Counted from the stretch's first letter, positions 1-8,321 are shown. The stretch is 64,000 bases of DNA from an uncultured Eubacterium sp. (GCA_910586445.1 CAJUHV010000008.1:12093-76092), one strand, 5' to 3'. Notes: a model not told the origin generated them from the sequence alone. Numbers and translations are program-made.

Positions 1-53
1 ATTATTTCTTTATGATTACATACTACAGGCCTATTATTTCTTTATAACTGCAT

Positions 54-2120
54 TCAACAACTTTTATCCATAAGTTCAAGCAGCTGTCCTGCCCGCCTAT
101 ACCATGTATGCTCTTTTTTGGCTTTCTGATAGCCGCTTTCTGCAATCTTCTCCCTTCGCCTGTCATCTTCCAGCAGGGATTTTATTTTCTGCGGCAGCTC
201 ATTGATGCGGTCGAGTCCAAAGATAAGCAGTTCTTGTTCATTTACCAAATTCTGTTCCAGATAAGTCGTACGGTCAGTTACGACAACAGACCTCTGCAGC
301 ATTGCATTCGCAATCCGTTCCGTAAACCCATCTTTATGCCACGTCATAATATTAAGTGACAGCTTTGAGCTGCCATATACCTGCAGCGCCTGCTCCCCGA
401 CCGCCTGCTCATGGCAGACCAATCCTTCATATGCACACAGCGGGCATTCCTTCCAGCTGGCCCCGAATACATGGATCGTAAATCCCGCCTGCAGCAGCGT
501 TTTAAGTACTTTTCCGCGGTAATAATGCGCAAGCCGTAAAATCGTCCACCGCACCCCGAAAAACTGCTGTTCAAATTCCTCATCTGTGTACGTCATATGA
601 TAATATTCCAACAGCTTTTCCAATGCGCGCTCCGGCGTCCCTGCAATATCCATGCGCATATACAAAATAAACCTGTTTATAAAATATGCCCTTTTCTTAT
701 CGTTTTTTCGAAGCGCCTTCAGCTCATCTAGCAGACTGTCGCGGTACGTGCCCAAAAAAGAAATGTCGTATACACGGTTCTGCTGCCCATAATACTGTTC
801 CTGTCCGGCAGGCGGTAAAAATCTGGCAGGATGCTTATAATATTTTTCGATAAAAGCAGCATAATTTCCATCAGGCGTCAGCACTGTCATCTGCTTTGGC
901 ACGTTTGTCAGATGGTGCCGCAGCCACACCGGGTGGTCAAATACAAAATAATATTCCGGTGCTCCAATCGCATCGTGTATAAAGCTGCCGTCTTTCTTCT
1001 TTGCTGAAAATAAATACGTCTGCATGCCGATCACTGCTTTTAAGCGTCTTCTTACAAAGGCTGTGATTTCTTCCATCGGCTGCTTTGCCATATCAAAATA
1101 AATGACACTGCACCCATGCTCCAGCAGTGCCTTTCCAAGGTTTCTGGCAAATGTATCCAGCACATGGTAGCAGATCTCATCCCCCGCATAAATTAAAACC
1201 GGCTGCGTATAATCATAGATTCTGTAATACTCCTGACTGCTGGAAAGCATTCCTTCCAGATATGACTCAGCCTGTCCGCCTCCTTCCCATAAAACACCCT
1301 TTACCGCCTCGTCAAAGCATCCTATCGCCAGCAGCTCGGACTTATATCTGCTGATTATATAGCAGTCGGTTTTCCACCCATATATTTCCGGCTCATTCTC
1401 ATATATTTCCGGCTTTTTTCCATGTACTTCCTGCTCATTCTCATATATTTCCGGCTTTTTTCCATGTACTTCCTGCTCATTCTCACGCACTTCCGGCTCC
1501 TGACCATGCACCGCCAGCTTATTCCCACTCACTTCCTGCTCATGCCCATGTACTTCTGGTTCCTGAACATATATTTCCGGTTCAAGCCGCTGAAAGCTGT
1601 ATTGATCAAGCTGCTGTTCTACGCCCAGTGCTTTTTCACACCGTTGACTCTGTTGTTCTGCGCTTAGTGTCTTTTTATATATATTTTCCTGCGCGCTCTG
1701 CTCCTCTGCCCCTTCTGTTATTAATACGACCCGGTATTTTTTTGCAATCCTAAGAAGCAGCTCATAATTCTTTTTCGCACATAATAAATGGTTAATCCCG
1801 CCGACATCACTCAATGCCTTTTTGCTGACCCATAACTCCCCCTGTATCAATGTTTCATCCAACAATATTTCTTCAAATATAAGGTCTCTCCTGGCACCTT
1901 TTATATCTAGCAGTATTTCTTCAAATGTATGATTTTTTTTACTGCCTTCTGCATCTTGTGGTATTCCTTCACATGTAAAATCTATTGTTCTGCTTTCTGC
2001 ATCCAGCTGCGCTTCTTCAAACGCAAAATCCCTCTTTCCGCCCTTTATTTTTTTAAGAAAAAGCTTCTGAATGCAGACTGCCCCTATCGCTCTTAAATCA
2101 TTATCTGTATTTGCCATCAT
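54..2120 (-). CDS. CgeB/DUF3880-like glycosyltransferase with repeat-rich N-terminal extension
   Basis: Predicted 688-residue cytoplasmic protein. The C-terminal part (about residues 265-688) resembles the CgeB/DUF3880 plus Glyco_trans_1_2 family. It has a segment like KLSLNIMTWHKDGFTERI followed by a region typical of the nucleotide-sugar site, with FDHPVW and FLGTY earlier, as in the two paralogues at 2425 and 4845. The N-terminal 250 residues are unusual. They contain three imperfect FEEILLD-type units (residues about 33-95), then a Glu/Val/His/Gly-rich run in which EQEVHGKKPEIYEN occurs twice exactly. The start ATG-ATG pair at 2120/2117 has AAGGGA about 10 bases upstream. It is transcribed away from the other transferases and shares the 300-base divergent region with them. 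A role in decorating flagellin or another surface polymer is inferred from the neighbours; donor and acceptor are unknown. Confidence 0.72.
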   Translation of the reverse strand: MMANTDNDLRAIGAVCIQKLFLKKIKGGKRDFAFEEAQLDAESRTIDFTCEGIPQDAEGSKKNHTFEEILLDIKGARRDLIFEEILLDETLIQGELWVSKKALSDVGGINHLLCAKKNYELLLRIAKKYRVVLITEGAEEQSAQENIYKKTLSAEQQSQRCEKALGVEQQLDQYSFQRLEPEIYVQEPEVHGHEQEVSGNKLAVHGQEPEVRENEQEVHGKKPEIYENEQEVHGKKPEIYENEPEIYGWKTDCYIISRYKSELLAIGCFDEAVKGVLWEGGGQAESYLEGMLSSSQEYYRIYDYTQPVLIYAGDEICYHVLDTFARNLGKALLEHGCSVIYFDMAKQPMEEITAFVRRRLKAVIGMQTYLFSAKKKDGSFIHDAIGAPEYYFVFDHPVWLRHHLTNVPKQMTVLTPDGNYAAFIEKYYKHPARFLPPAGQEQYYGQQNRVYDISFLGTYRDSLLDELKALRKNDKKRAYFINRFILYMRMDIAGTPERALEKLLEYYHMTYTDEEFEQQFFGVRWTILRLAHYYRGKVLKTLLQAGFTIHVFGASWKECPLCAYEGLVCHEQAVGEQALQVYGSSKLSLNIMTWHKDGFTERIANAMLQRSVVVTDRTTYLEQNLVNEQELLIFGLDRINELPQKIKSLLEDDRRREKIAESGYQKAKKEHTWYRRAGQLLELMDKSC
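1395..1478 (-). repeat. 42-bp in-frame tandem repeat inside the glycosyltransferase gene
   Basis: Two adjacent 42-base copies (1395-1436 and 1437-1478) look identical and encode the 14-residue unit EQEVHGKKPEIYEN. Degenerate copies flank them from about 1380 to 1590. The unit length is a multiple of three, so copy-number change would keep the frame. Confidence 0.85.
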
Positions 2121-2290
2121 TGATATCCATTCCCTTAATTTTCATTTATAAAGCTGTTATTCATTTTATGCTATAACAAGTATTATTTAGCTTTTCTACC
2201 TAAGTTCTTTTATTATTCTAAATACTTGATTTTTATTTATCTGAAACACATTTATTGTTTATTACACGTACTGCCAAACAATAATTTATA

Positions 2291-2319
2291 TTGTAATTCT
2301 CCATGCTGTCTATTATAAT
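2291..2319 (+). promoter_or_regulatory. Sigma-A-type promoter for the glycosyltransferase operon
   Basis: TTGTAA (2291-2296), a 17-base spacer and TATAAT (2314-2319) lie about 105 bases before the first plus-strand glycosyltransferase. The rest of the 304-base gap 2121-2424 is AT-rich. I see no gene in it. Confidence 0.6.
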
Positions 2320-2424
2320 ACTATTTATCAATATTGGCTATACCTAACAGCCTCCCTTTGCTTTTAAATCAGCCCGGCAAATGCCGCTGCTTACATATCA
2401 ACCATAAAGGAGATCACTATTTGT

Positions 2425-3609
2425 ATGAAACTGCTTTTTTATCGATACGGCAGTATCTGTGAGCCTTTTATTCTGGATGCTCTTGCGCAGCTGGGAATCA
2501 AGGTCACGGAACTGACGCCGGAAATGTCAAACAAAAATATGCTGCCGAGTGAAGTCGTTGCGGCGGTAAACGATGCCCTGCTTTCTGATCATTTTGATCT
2601 GGTATTTTCTATCAATTTTTTCCCAGTCGTATCAGACGTGTGCAATATTTTCCACATACCGTATGCCGGATGGTCGGTAGATGCCCCTGTAATGGAGCTA
2701 TACAGCAGATCTGTAACAAATCCATGCAATTATTTGTTTTTATTTGACCGCTGCCAGTATCAGGAAATAGAGCCTTTAAATCCGGGCCATGTTTTTTACC
2801 TCCCGCTGGCTTCAGATCCTGCATTTATGCAGTCTGTTATCCAAAACAGCACAGACAGCAGATTTTGCAGCGATATCTCTTTTGTAGGGTCTTTGTATAC
2901 AGAAAAATGCGCATATGATAAATTAAAGCCTCTTCCAGAATACTGGTCTGGATTTTTAAAAGGAATGATGTGTGCCCAGCAGAAAATATATGGATATTAT
3001 TTTATCGACGAGATACTGACAGAGCCTTTGATCGAAACATTTAAAGCACACATGCCTAATTATTATGCACCATTAGATGCCCCATACCTGACGGATACGG
3101 CTATTATTTCTCAACTGTATATCGGGAACAAAATATCATCGCTGGAACGGGTCAGCCTGATGAAGCTTCTTGCATCCCACCATTCACTGGACATATATAC
3201 CGGCAGTGATACGAGCGGAATTGCAGGCATACACAACCGCGGGCTTGCCAAGACACTTACCGAAATGCCGCTGATTTTTCATTCGAGCACCATCAACCTA
3301 AACATGACCTCAAAAGCAATCCGCTCAGGCATCCCGCTGCGTATCTGGGATATTTTAAGCTGCGGCGGTTTCCTGATCACAAACTATCAGGCAGAACTGC
3401 CAGAATATTTTACAGTCGGCGAGCATCTTGACATATACGAAAGTGAAGAAGACCTTCTCGAAAAATGCAGCTATTATCTTTCAAATCCTGCCCGCGCACA
3501 GGAAATTGCGCAGAACGGCCTTGCACTCGTATCGGAGCACCATACTTACAGACACCGTATGGAACAGCTGCTGCTCACTGTATTCGAGCATAAAACATCG
3601 GCAGAATAA
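2425..3609 (+). CDS. CgeB/DUF3880-like glycosyltransferase
   Basis: 394-residue cytoplasmic protein of the CgeB-like family (DUF3880 N-terminal domain, Glyco_trans_1_2 C-terminal domain). Shared marks with the paralogue at 4845 are FDLVFSINFFPVVS (about residues 58-71), CNYLFLFD (about 101), a DISFVGSLY block (about 151), and INLNMTSKAIRSGIPLRIWDI with GGFLITNYQAEL near residues 291-325. The last resembles the donor-binding segment of GT4-type enzymes. AAAGGAG lies about 12 bases before the ATG. It is the first gene of a plus-strand operon with a GT2 transferase and a second CgeB-like gene. Family members elsewhere act on spore surfaces or protein glycans. Here the location beside flagellin suggests surface or flagellin glycosylation, which is inference. 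Confidence 0.75.
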   Translation: MKLLFYRYGSICEPFILDALAQLGIKVTELTPEMSNKNMLPSEVVAAVNDALLSDHFDLVFSINFFPVVSDVCNIFHIPYAGWSVDAPVMELYSRSVTNPCNYLFLFDRCQYQEIEPLNPGHVFYLPLASDPAFMQSVIQNSTDSRFCSDISFVGSLYTEKCAYDKLKPLPEYWSGFLKGMMCAQQKIYGYYFIDEILTEPLIETFKAHMPNYYAPLDAPYLTDTAIISQLYIGNKISSLERVSLMKLLASHHSLDIYTGSDTSGIAGIHNRGLAKTLTEMPLIFHSSTINLNMTSKAIRSGIPLRIWDILSCGGFLITNYQAELPEYFTVGEHLDIYESEEDLLEKCSYYLSNPARAQEIAQNGLALVSEHHTYRHRMEQLLLTVFEHKTSAE

Positions 3610-3695
3610 TATTTTGCAGAAAAGAATTTCCAGAAACATTTTCCATAAGAAATCAACGTATGCTTAAACGTTTTTAATTATAGAAAGGATTTTGC

Positions 3696-4748
3696 ATGAA
3701 AAAAATAAGCGTGATCATTCCCTGCTATAATGCAGAAGACTATATAGACCAATGCATTTTATCTATAACCGGCCAGACAATCGGAGACGAAGCATTGGAT
3801 ATCATCGCAGTCAATGATGCCTCCACCGACTCTACCCTGTCTCACCTGCTTGCGCTTGAGCAGAAATATCCACAGTCCGTTATGGTCGTTAACTGCGCGC
3901 AGAACGGGCGGCAGGGCACAGCGCGCAACATCGGTCTGAGCTACGCAAATGCTGACTATGTCAGCTTTGTAGATGCCGATGACTGGCTGGAACCGACAGC
4001 CTATGAAAAGATGTACCGCAAAGCAGTAAAATATAAATGTGATGCGGTAGCAGCCGGTTACAAGAAGGAAATGACCAGAGAATCATCTCCAATGGGAAAA
4101 AACGGCAGTCAAGACCAGTATTATATTATAGAAAATGATGCAGACCGCGGGGCTTTTGTCGGCATAGATTTTGGGATCGGTATTGTAGGTAATCTTTACC
4201 GCAGATCAATGCTGCTGGACAATGAAATTTTATTTCCCGAGGGTTATTTTTATGAAGACGACTATTGGTATGTGCTTTCCATGCATTACATTCATTCTGC
4301 TTATATTATCGGAGAAGATTTTTACCATTATTATCAGCGCCCTGACTCAACGATACACCAGTCTAATTCACTCCATCAGCTGGACCGCGCGAGGGTAGAA
4401 GAGATCAAGCTGAAGGAACTGTTAAAACGCGGTATTTTCCAACGCTTTCCGACTTTATATGAGCACGAATTTATCCGCAGATACTATATGGACATGCTGT
4501 ATGTTCTTTTTATGCAGTTTGACAGCTGTGACTATGCGACAATCCGCATGCTGCATGATAATACGTATCAGATTTTTCCAAACTACCGAAACAACCCGTT
4601 TGTCATACGTATTCTAAACGGAAAAGGCGGCGTATATATGAAAGCAGTATATGAAGCTCTGGATCAGGAATTTACGGACGCCCGCATAGATGAATTGAAG
4701 GCACTCTGCCTTTCGGATACAACAGACTGGACAAATATTCGTATTTAA
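3696..4748 (+). CDS. Family 2 glycosyltransferase
   Basis: 350-residue GT-A fold transferase. The N-terminus KKISVIIPCYNAEDYI with VNDASTDST is the standard GT2 nucleotide-binding start. VSFVDADDWLEP near residue 90 carries the DxD-type metal and sugar-nucleotide motif, and FYEDDYWY near residue 187 is a plausible catalytic-base acidic pair. No transmembrane segment is apparent, so it should work on the cytoplasmic face. AGAAAGGA precedes the ATG. It sits between two CgeB-like transferases on the same strand (gaps of 86 and about 96 bases), probably in one operon that builds a short glycan. The sugar specificity cannot be read. Confidence 0.85.
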   Translation: MKKISVIIPCYNAEDYIDQCILSITGQTIGDEALDIIAVNDASTDSTLSHLLALEQKYPQSVMVVNCAQNGRQGTARNIGLSYANADYVSFVDADDWLEPTAYEKMYRKAVKYKCDAVAAGYKKEMTRESSPMGKNGSQDQYYIIENDADRGAFVGIDFGIGIVGNLYRRSMLLDNEILFPEGYFYEDDYWYVLSMHYIHSAYIIGEDFYHYYQRPDSTIHQSNSLHQLDRARVEEIKLKELLKRGIFQRFPTLYEHEFIRRYYMDMLYVLFMQFDSCDYATIRMLHDNTYQIFPNYRNNPFVIRILNGKGGVYMKAVYEALDQEFTDARIDELKALCLSDTTDWTNIRI

Positions 4749-4844
4749 AAATAAAATCCAGCCTTATAAAAATCGAAATTATGAAAATATAATATTTGAT
4801 ACAAATTTGTGCCGCCGGCCAAAGGCGGTGGAATGGAGATGATT

Positions 4845-6020
4845 ATGAACATTATTTTTCTAGACTGGCCCTGTTTCTGCAGAGAGGACACGGTTTCTGC
4901 GCTGTCGGCACTCGGCCATTCTGTTTCTTTTTTCTTTCATCCAGAATACGATTCACGCAGGTCAGCGGTATTTGACGCAGCTTTCGATGAATTCTGCAGC
5001 AGCGGAAACTATGACCTCGTATTTTCCTATAATTTTTATCCGCTTGTATCAGAAGGATGTAAACGTCGTGGCTTAAAATACATTGCAATCGTATACGATG
5101 CCCCGCACGTATCACTTTATTCATATACAATCGTATACCCATGCAATTATATATTTTTATTTGATTATACACAATATCAGGAACTAGCCGGTATGGGCAT
5201 TACGACCGTGCATTATTTTCCATTAGCCGGAAATACTGACCGCATACGCATGCTGCTCGCGCGTGAACACAATCCAGAGCGCTATACAGCTGATGTATCG
5301 TTTGTAGGCTCCTTATACAACGAAGACCACAACTTTTTTGACCGCCTGACCGGACTGAGTGACTATGCAAAAGGATATCTGGATGCCATTATGGAGGCCC
5401 AGCTTAAAGTATACGGTTACTATTTTATTGAAGAACTACTGACAAAAGATATTCTGTATGAAATGAAATCCTCTGTCCCATACCATGCAAACTATACAGG
5501 CATACAGACAGACGAATATATCTATGGCAACTATTTTATCGGCCGGAAACTGACGGAAAAAGACCGCCTCCGTACATTAACAGCGGCAGCGGCAGTACAT
5601 CCACTGCGCCTGTACACGTTAAACAGCAGTTACCACGCACCCGGCATTGAAAACATGGGAACCGTAGATTACCACAACGAAATGCCTTATGTATTTCATT
5701 ATAGTAAGATCAACCTAAATATAACACTCAAAAGCATTAAATCCGGTATTCCGCTGCGCGCAGTAGATATTATGAGTGCCGGAGGCTTTTTGTTAACAAA
5801 CTATCAGGCAGACCTGCTCCGGCATTTTACACCGGACGAAGATTTTGTCTATTATAATGATCTGGATGACCTGACACATAAGATACGATATTATCTGGAA
5901 CATGATGAAGAACGCCGCCGCATTGCACAAAATGGCCAAAATAAGATCCGCTGCCACCATAGCTTTAAACAGCACTTTGAAGAAATTTTTCGAATAATAT
6001 TAAATGGAGATTCAAATTGA
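4845..6020 (+). CDS. CgeB/DUF3880-like glycosyltransferase (paralogue)
   Basis: 391 residues from the ATG at 4845. That start is chosen because GGAG (4835-4838) stands six bases upstream and the protein then aligns at its N-terminus (MNIIFLDW) with the paralogue at 2425. In-frame starts at 4809 (GTG), 4833 and 4839 are possible but less likely. Shared blocks are YDLVFSYNFYPLVS, CNYIFLFD, ADVSFVGSLYNED, and INLNITLKSIKSGIPLRAVDI followed by GGFLLTNYQADL. The two genes look like an old tandem duplication now separated by the GT2 gene. It is the last transferase of the operon; a separate promoter for the coiled-coil gene overlaps its stop codon. The substrate is unknown. Confidence 0.75.
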   Translation: MNIIFLDWPCFCREDTVSALSALGHSVSFFFHPEYDSRRSAVFDAAFDEFCSSGNYDLVFSYNFYPLVSEGCKRRGLKYIAIVYDAPHVSLYSYTIVYPCNYIFLFDYTQYQELAGMGITTVHYFPLAGNTDRIRMLLAREHNPERYTADVSFVGSLYNEDHNFFDRLTGLSDYAKGYLDAIMEAQLKVYGYYFIEELLTKDILYEMKSSVPYHANYTGIQTDEYIYGNYFIGRKLTEKDRLRTLTAAAAVHPLRLYTLNSSYHAPGIENMGTVDYHNEMPYVFHYSKINLNITLKSIKSGIPLRAVDIMSAGGFLLTNYQADLLRHFTPDEDFVYYNDLDDLTHKIRYYLEHDEERRRIAQNGQNKIRCHHSFKQHFEEIFRIILNGDSN

Positions 6021-6045
6021 CTTTGTAGTAATATCATGATACACT
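6017..6045 (+). promoter_or_regulatory. Promoter of the coiled-coil gene, overlapping the preceding stop codon
   Basis: TTGACT (6017-6022) overlaps the TGA stop at 6018. A 17-base spacer leads to TACACT (6040-6045). A small palindrome, ATACACTTAGTGTAT (6039-6053), covers the -10 region and could be an operator. This is a motif match only. Confidence 0.4.
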
Positions 6046-6097
6046 TAGTGTATATTAGCAGCATACGTATGATACCATTATAGGAAGGAGTGCAGGC

Positions 6098-6913
6098 ATG
6101 ACAGACAGCGAGAAATTTGATTTGATCTTATCAGAAATACAGATTATAAAAATTAACACAGAAGAAACTAAGGTAAAAACACAGGCAATCGAAAGCAAAG
6201 TGTTAGAGATTGACAGCAGAGTATCTTCTATCGAAGATAAGGCTTCCAATATCGACCACAGAGTCTCCTCTATCGAAGATAAGGTTTCCAATATCGACTA
6301 CAGAGTCTCCTCTATCGAAGATAAGGTTTCCAATATCGACTGCAGAGTCTCCTCTATCGAAGATAAGGTTTCCAATATCGACCACAGAGTCTCCTCTATT
6401 GAGGACAGAGTCTCTGCTGTCGAGGATAAGATTTCCGATATTGACAGCAGCATTTCTGCCATTGATACCAGAGTATCTGCCATCGAGGATAAGATTTCCG
6501 ATATTGACAGCAGCATTTCTGCCATTGAGGACAATGTTTCTGCCGTTGATACAAGAGTATCTGTCATTGAGGATAAGATTTCCGATATCGACAGCAGTAT
6601 CTCTGTCATTGAGGATAAGATTTCCGATATCGACAGCAGCGTTATTACACTTAAAAATATGACCGCTGATATTGATACCCGGGTTTCCATTATTGAAAAC
6701 AGGACAGCCGGCATAGAAAATAACATTGCGGACATAAAATTAACTCTTGAAAATGAAATACGAGCTAATATTGAGCGGGTAGCTGAAGGACATTTCGATT
6801 TATCCAGAGATCTAAAAGACGCAATAAAAACTAGTAATGAGATTGAAGTAATGTCAATTAAGGTAAGAATGCTGGAAACAGACGTACGAGATTTAAAAGC
6901 AAAATTAGCATAA
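6098..6913 (+). CDS. Coiled-coil protein made of 14-residue repeats
   Basis: 271 residues, function not recognised. The N-terminal 45 residues start TDSEKFDLILSEIQIIK. Residues about 41-215 are a run of 14-residue units of the type RVSSIEDKVSNIDY. Hydrophobic V, I and I sit at heptad-like spacing, so a long continuous coiled coil is expected. Later units drift to KISDIDSSISAIED. The C-terminal 55 residues (AEGHFDLSRDL onward) are non-repetitive but still helical. There is no signal peptide or membrane segment. AGGAAGGAG precedes the ATG and its own promoter and terminator are visible, so it is probably a single-gene unit between the glycosyltransferases and flagellin. It could be a scaffold, tether or fibre protein; nothing supports choosing one. 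Confidence 0.7.
   Translation: MTDSEKFDLILSEIQIIKINTEETKVKTQAIESKVLEIDSRVSSIEDKASNIDHRVSSIEDKVSNIDYRVSSIEDKVSNIDCRVSSIEDKVSNIDHRVSSIEDRVSAVEDKISDIDSSISAIDTRVSAIEDKISDIDSSISAIEDNVSAVDTRVSVIEDKISDIDSSISVIEDKISDIDSSVITLKNMTADIDTRVSIIENRTAGIENNIADIKLTLENEIRANIERVAEGHFDLSRDLKDAIKTSNEIEVMSIKVRMLETDVRDLKAKLA
6218..6427 (+). repeat. 42-bp coding tandem repeats
   Basis: Five near-identical 42-base units begin at 6218, 6260, 6302, 6344 and 6386. Diverged units continue to about 6640. Units 2-4 differ by only one or two bases, which suggests recent expansion or homogenisation. Confidence 0.9.
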
Positions 6914-6954
6914 TACTTTTTATGAGTAGAATCATACATATATAATAACATACG

Positions 6955-6989
6955 AATTAGGATGTATGCGATTTATTTACATCCTAATT
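6955..6989 (+). terminator. Terminator-like hairpin after the coiled-coil gene
   Basis: AATTAGGATGTA (6955-6966) and TACATCCTAATT (6978-6989) form a perfect 12-base-pair stem with an 11-base loop, 41 bases past the stop. The following tract is TTTATAAATAA, which is weak as a U-run. Confidence 0.6.
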
Positions 6990-7010
6990 TTTATAAATAA
7001 TATATTTTAC

Positions 7011-7040
7011 AAAAAAAGAACTGCCGTACGGCAGTTCTTT
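7011..7040 (-). terminator. Terminator of flagellin copy 1
   Basis: On the minus strand, AAAGAACTGCCG/CGGCAGTTCTTT forms a long stem followed by a run of T. It lies about 20 bases past the flagellin stop codon. Confidence 0.9.
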
Positions 7041-7042
7041 TT

Positions 7043-7941
7043 ATTATGGTATATAATCTTATTACTGAAGCAATGATAATACACCCTGTGTAGACTGGTT
7101 GCCCTGTGCAAGCATTGACTGTCCTGCCTGTGCAAGGATGTTGTTCTTGCTGTATTCAACCATCTCTTCAGCCATATCTGTATCACGAAGACGTGATTCA
7201 GCTGCCTGTGTATTCTCAGAGATGTTATCCAAGTTTGAAATTGTATGCTCTAATCTGTTCTGTAATGCGCCGAGTGTAGATCTCATTGCGGATACAGACT
7301 GGATAGCTTTCTGGATAACTGTCATTGCAGAACCAGCGGATGAGAAGCTCGATACGCTGATTGCAAGTTTCTTTGTTGCACCAGTACCTGTTGTTAAGCC
7401 AAGGCTGCTAGAGTTCATAGCTTTGATCGATACAGAAATGTTCTGTCCTTCCAGAGAACCTACCTGAAGGTTCTTGTTTGTGAAAGATCCATCTAACAGG
7501 TTCATTGTGTTGAACTGTGTTGTAGATGCAATTCTGTCGATTTCTGATGTCAGCTGATGGATCTCTGCTGCGATTGCATTTCTATCTGCTGTCGTATTTG
7601 TGTCGTTTGCTGCCTGAGTAGCTAACTCATTCATACGCTGTAAGATAGAATGTGTCTCTGCTAATGCACCTTCAGCTACCTGGATTAAGGATACGCCGTC
7701 CTGTGCATTGGAAGAAGCCTTGTTTAAGCCTCTGATCTGGCTTCTCATCTTTTCAGAAATTGTCAAGCCTGCTGCGTCATCGCCTGCACGGTTGATTCTG
7801 TAGCCAGAAGATAACTTCTCTGAAGATTTTGCCTGAGCTGATGTTGTGATGCCTAACTGTCTGTTAGAGTTCATTGCTGTAAGATTGTGCTGTACTACCA
7901 TAATATTTCCTCCTTGAATTTAATGCAGCTTCCTTGCTGCA
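7043..7941 (-). repeat. About 0.9-kb direct repeat, flagellin copy 1
   Basis: This block matches 8357-9255 (offset 1314 bases) over the whole coding region, the ribosome site and the leader hairpin. I noticed differences only outside the coding part: one in the 3' flank and one between the ribosome site and the ATG. Confidence 0.9.
7062..7901 (-). CDS. hag: Flagellin, copy 1
   Basis: 279-residue flagellin, filament subunit exported by the flagellar type III system. The N-terminal D0/D1 helices start MVVQHNLTAMNSNRQLG with the SSGYRINRAGDDAAGL signature. The C-terminal helix ends NILAQAGQSMLAQGNQSTQGVLSLLQ. The middle is short, so there is essentially no D2/D3 domain. The LQRMNELATQAAN stretch corresponds to the region recognised by TLR5 in other flagellins. 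AAGGAGG lies seven bases before the ATG and overlaps a probable CsrA site. A sigma-28-type promoter is at 8042-8068 and a terminator at 7011-7040, so it is monocistronic. Its protein is identical to the copy at 8376. Many Ser/Thr residues could carry glycans made by the adjacent transferases, which is inference. Confidence 0.97.
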   Translation of the reverse strand: MVVQHNLTAMNSNRQLGITTSAQAKSSEKLSSGYRINRAGDDAAGLTISEKMRSQIRGLNKASSNAQDGVSLIQVAEGALAETHSILQRMNELATQAANDTNTTADRNAIAAEIHQLTSEIDRIASTTQFNTMNLLDGSFTNKNLQVGSLEGQNISVSIKAMNSSSLGLTTGTGATKKLAISVSSFSSAGSAMTVIQKAIQSVSAMRSTLGALQNRLEHTISNLDNISENTQAAESRLRDTDMAEEMVEYSKNNILAQAGQSMLAQGNQSTQGVLSLLQ

Positions 7942-7942
7942 T
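7902..7942 (-). promoter_or_regulatory. Probable CsrA-binding leader of flagellin copy 1
   Basis: In the transcript, a seven-base-pair stem (7923-7929 with 7936-7942) presents the loop AAGGAA (7930-7935). Ten to fifteen bases downstream is AAGGAGG (7909-7915), the ribosome site. Two GGA sites, one in a hairpin loop and one at the Shine-Dalgarno, match the arrangement known for CsrA control of hag in Bacillus subtilis. csrA and fliW lie 6 kb away. Confidence 0.65.
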
Positions 7943-8041
7943 GAGCTATTTTTTTGGGTTTTAAGCTTTTGTCTGGCTGGCCGTACGCTCCTAGCCGACA
8001 TCTGCTCACAAGTAACAATTGTTATCTTGTACTTGTATTAT

Positions 8042-8068
8042 ATATCGGACGGTTTCTTAAACTCTTTA
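8042..8068 (-). promoter_or_regulatory. Sigma-28 (FliA/SigD) promoter of flagellin copy 1
   Basis: Read on the minus strand: TAAA, a 15-base spacer, TCCGATAT. This is one mismatch from the TAAA-N15-GCCGATAT consensus. A roughly 40-base block around it, including AACAATTGTT in the leader, is conserved in front of the second flagellin. Confidence 0.85.
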
Positions 8069-8180
8069 TAGCAAACAGCAATTTTTTATAATTTTTAGCT
8101 GGAAATATTTTTCGCATCCGTTTATTCTTAGATCCGTTTATTCTTAGGCCAATTTTTTTTAGATCTGTGTATATTAGAAC

Positions 8181-8299
8181 GTGTTTGAATAATGCTTTCC
8201 GTGAGATGTGCTCCACACTTGATACCCACCGGGCATGATATGGAGCATTTATCCCAAATTTATGAGGCATAGCGGTCTATGTTGATTAAATTTGGGATA
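8181..8299. repeat. Dispersed repeat fragment with ATCCCAAATTTA hairpin
   Basis: Positions 8181-8220 resemble one end of the MITE copies at 45.7 and 54.0 kb (GTGTTTGAA.AATGCTTTC, then ATGTGC..CACACTT). They are followed by a perfect 12-base inverted repeat, 8251-8262 with 8287-8298. The same composite, lacking about 50 internal bases, recurs at 38991-39056. It lies between the promoter of flagellin 1 and the terminator of flagellin 2. Confidence 0.7.
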
Positions 8300-8321
8300 T
8301 TCTATACTTAAAATCAGGCAC

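Noticed and set aside
6298..6951. Minus-strand 217-codon frame opposite the coiled-coil gene
   Set aside because: The 42-base periodicity keeps all frames open; the plus-strand frame has the ribosome site, promoter and terminator.
7099..7467. Long plus-strand open frame opposite flagellin, present in both copies (also 8413-8781)
   Set aside because: It has no ribosome site and is identical in the two copies only because the flagellin genes are; it is an antisense shadow.
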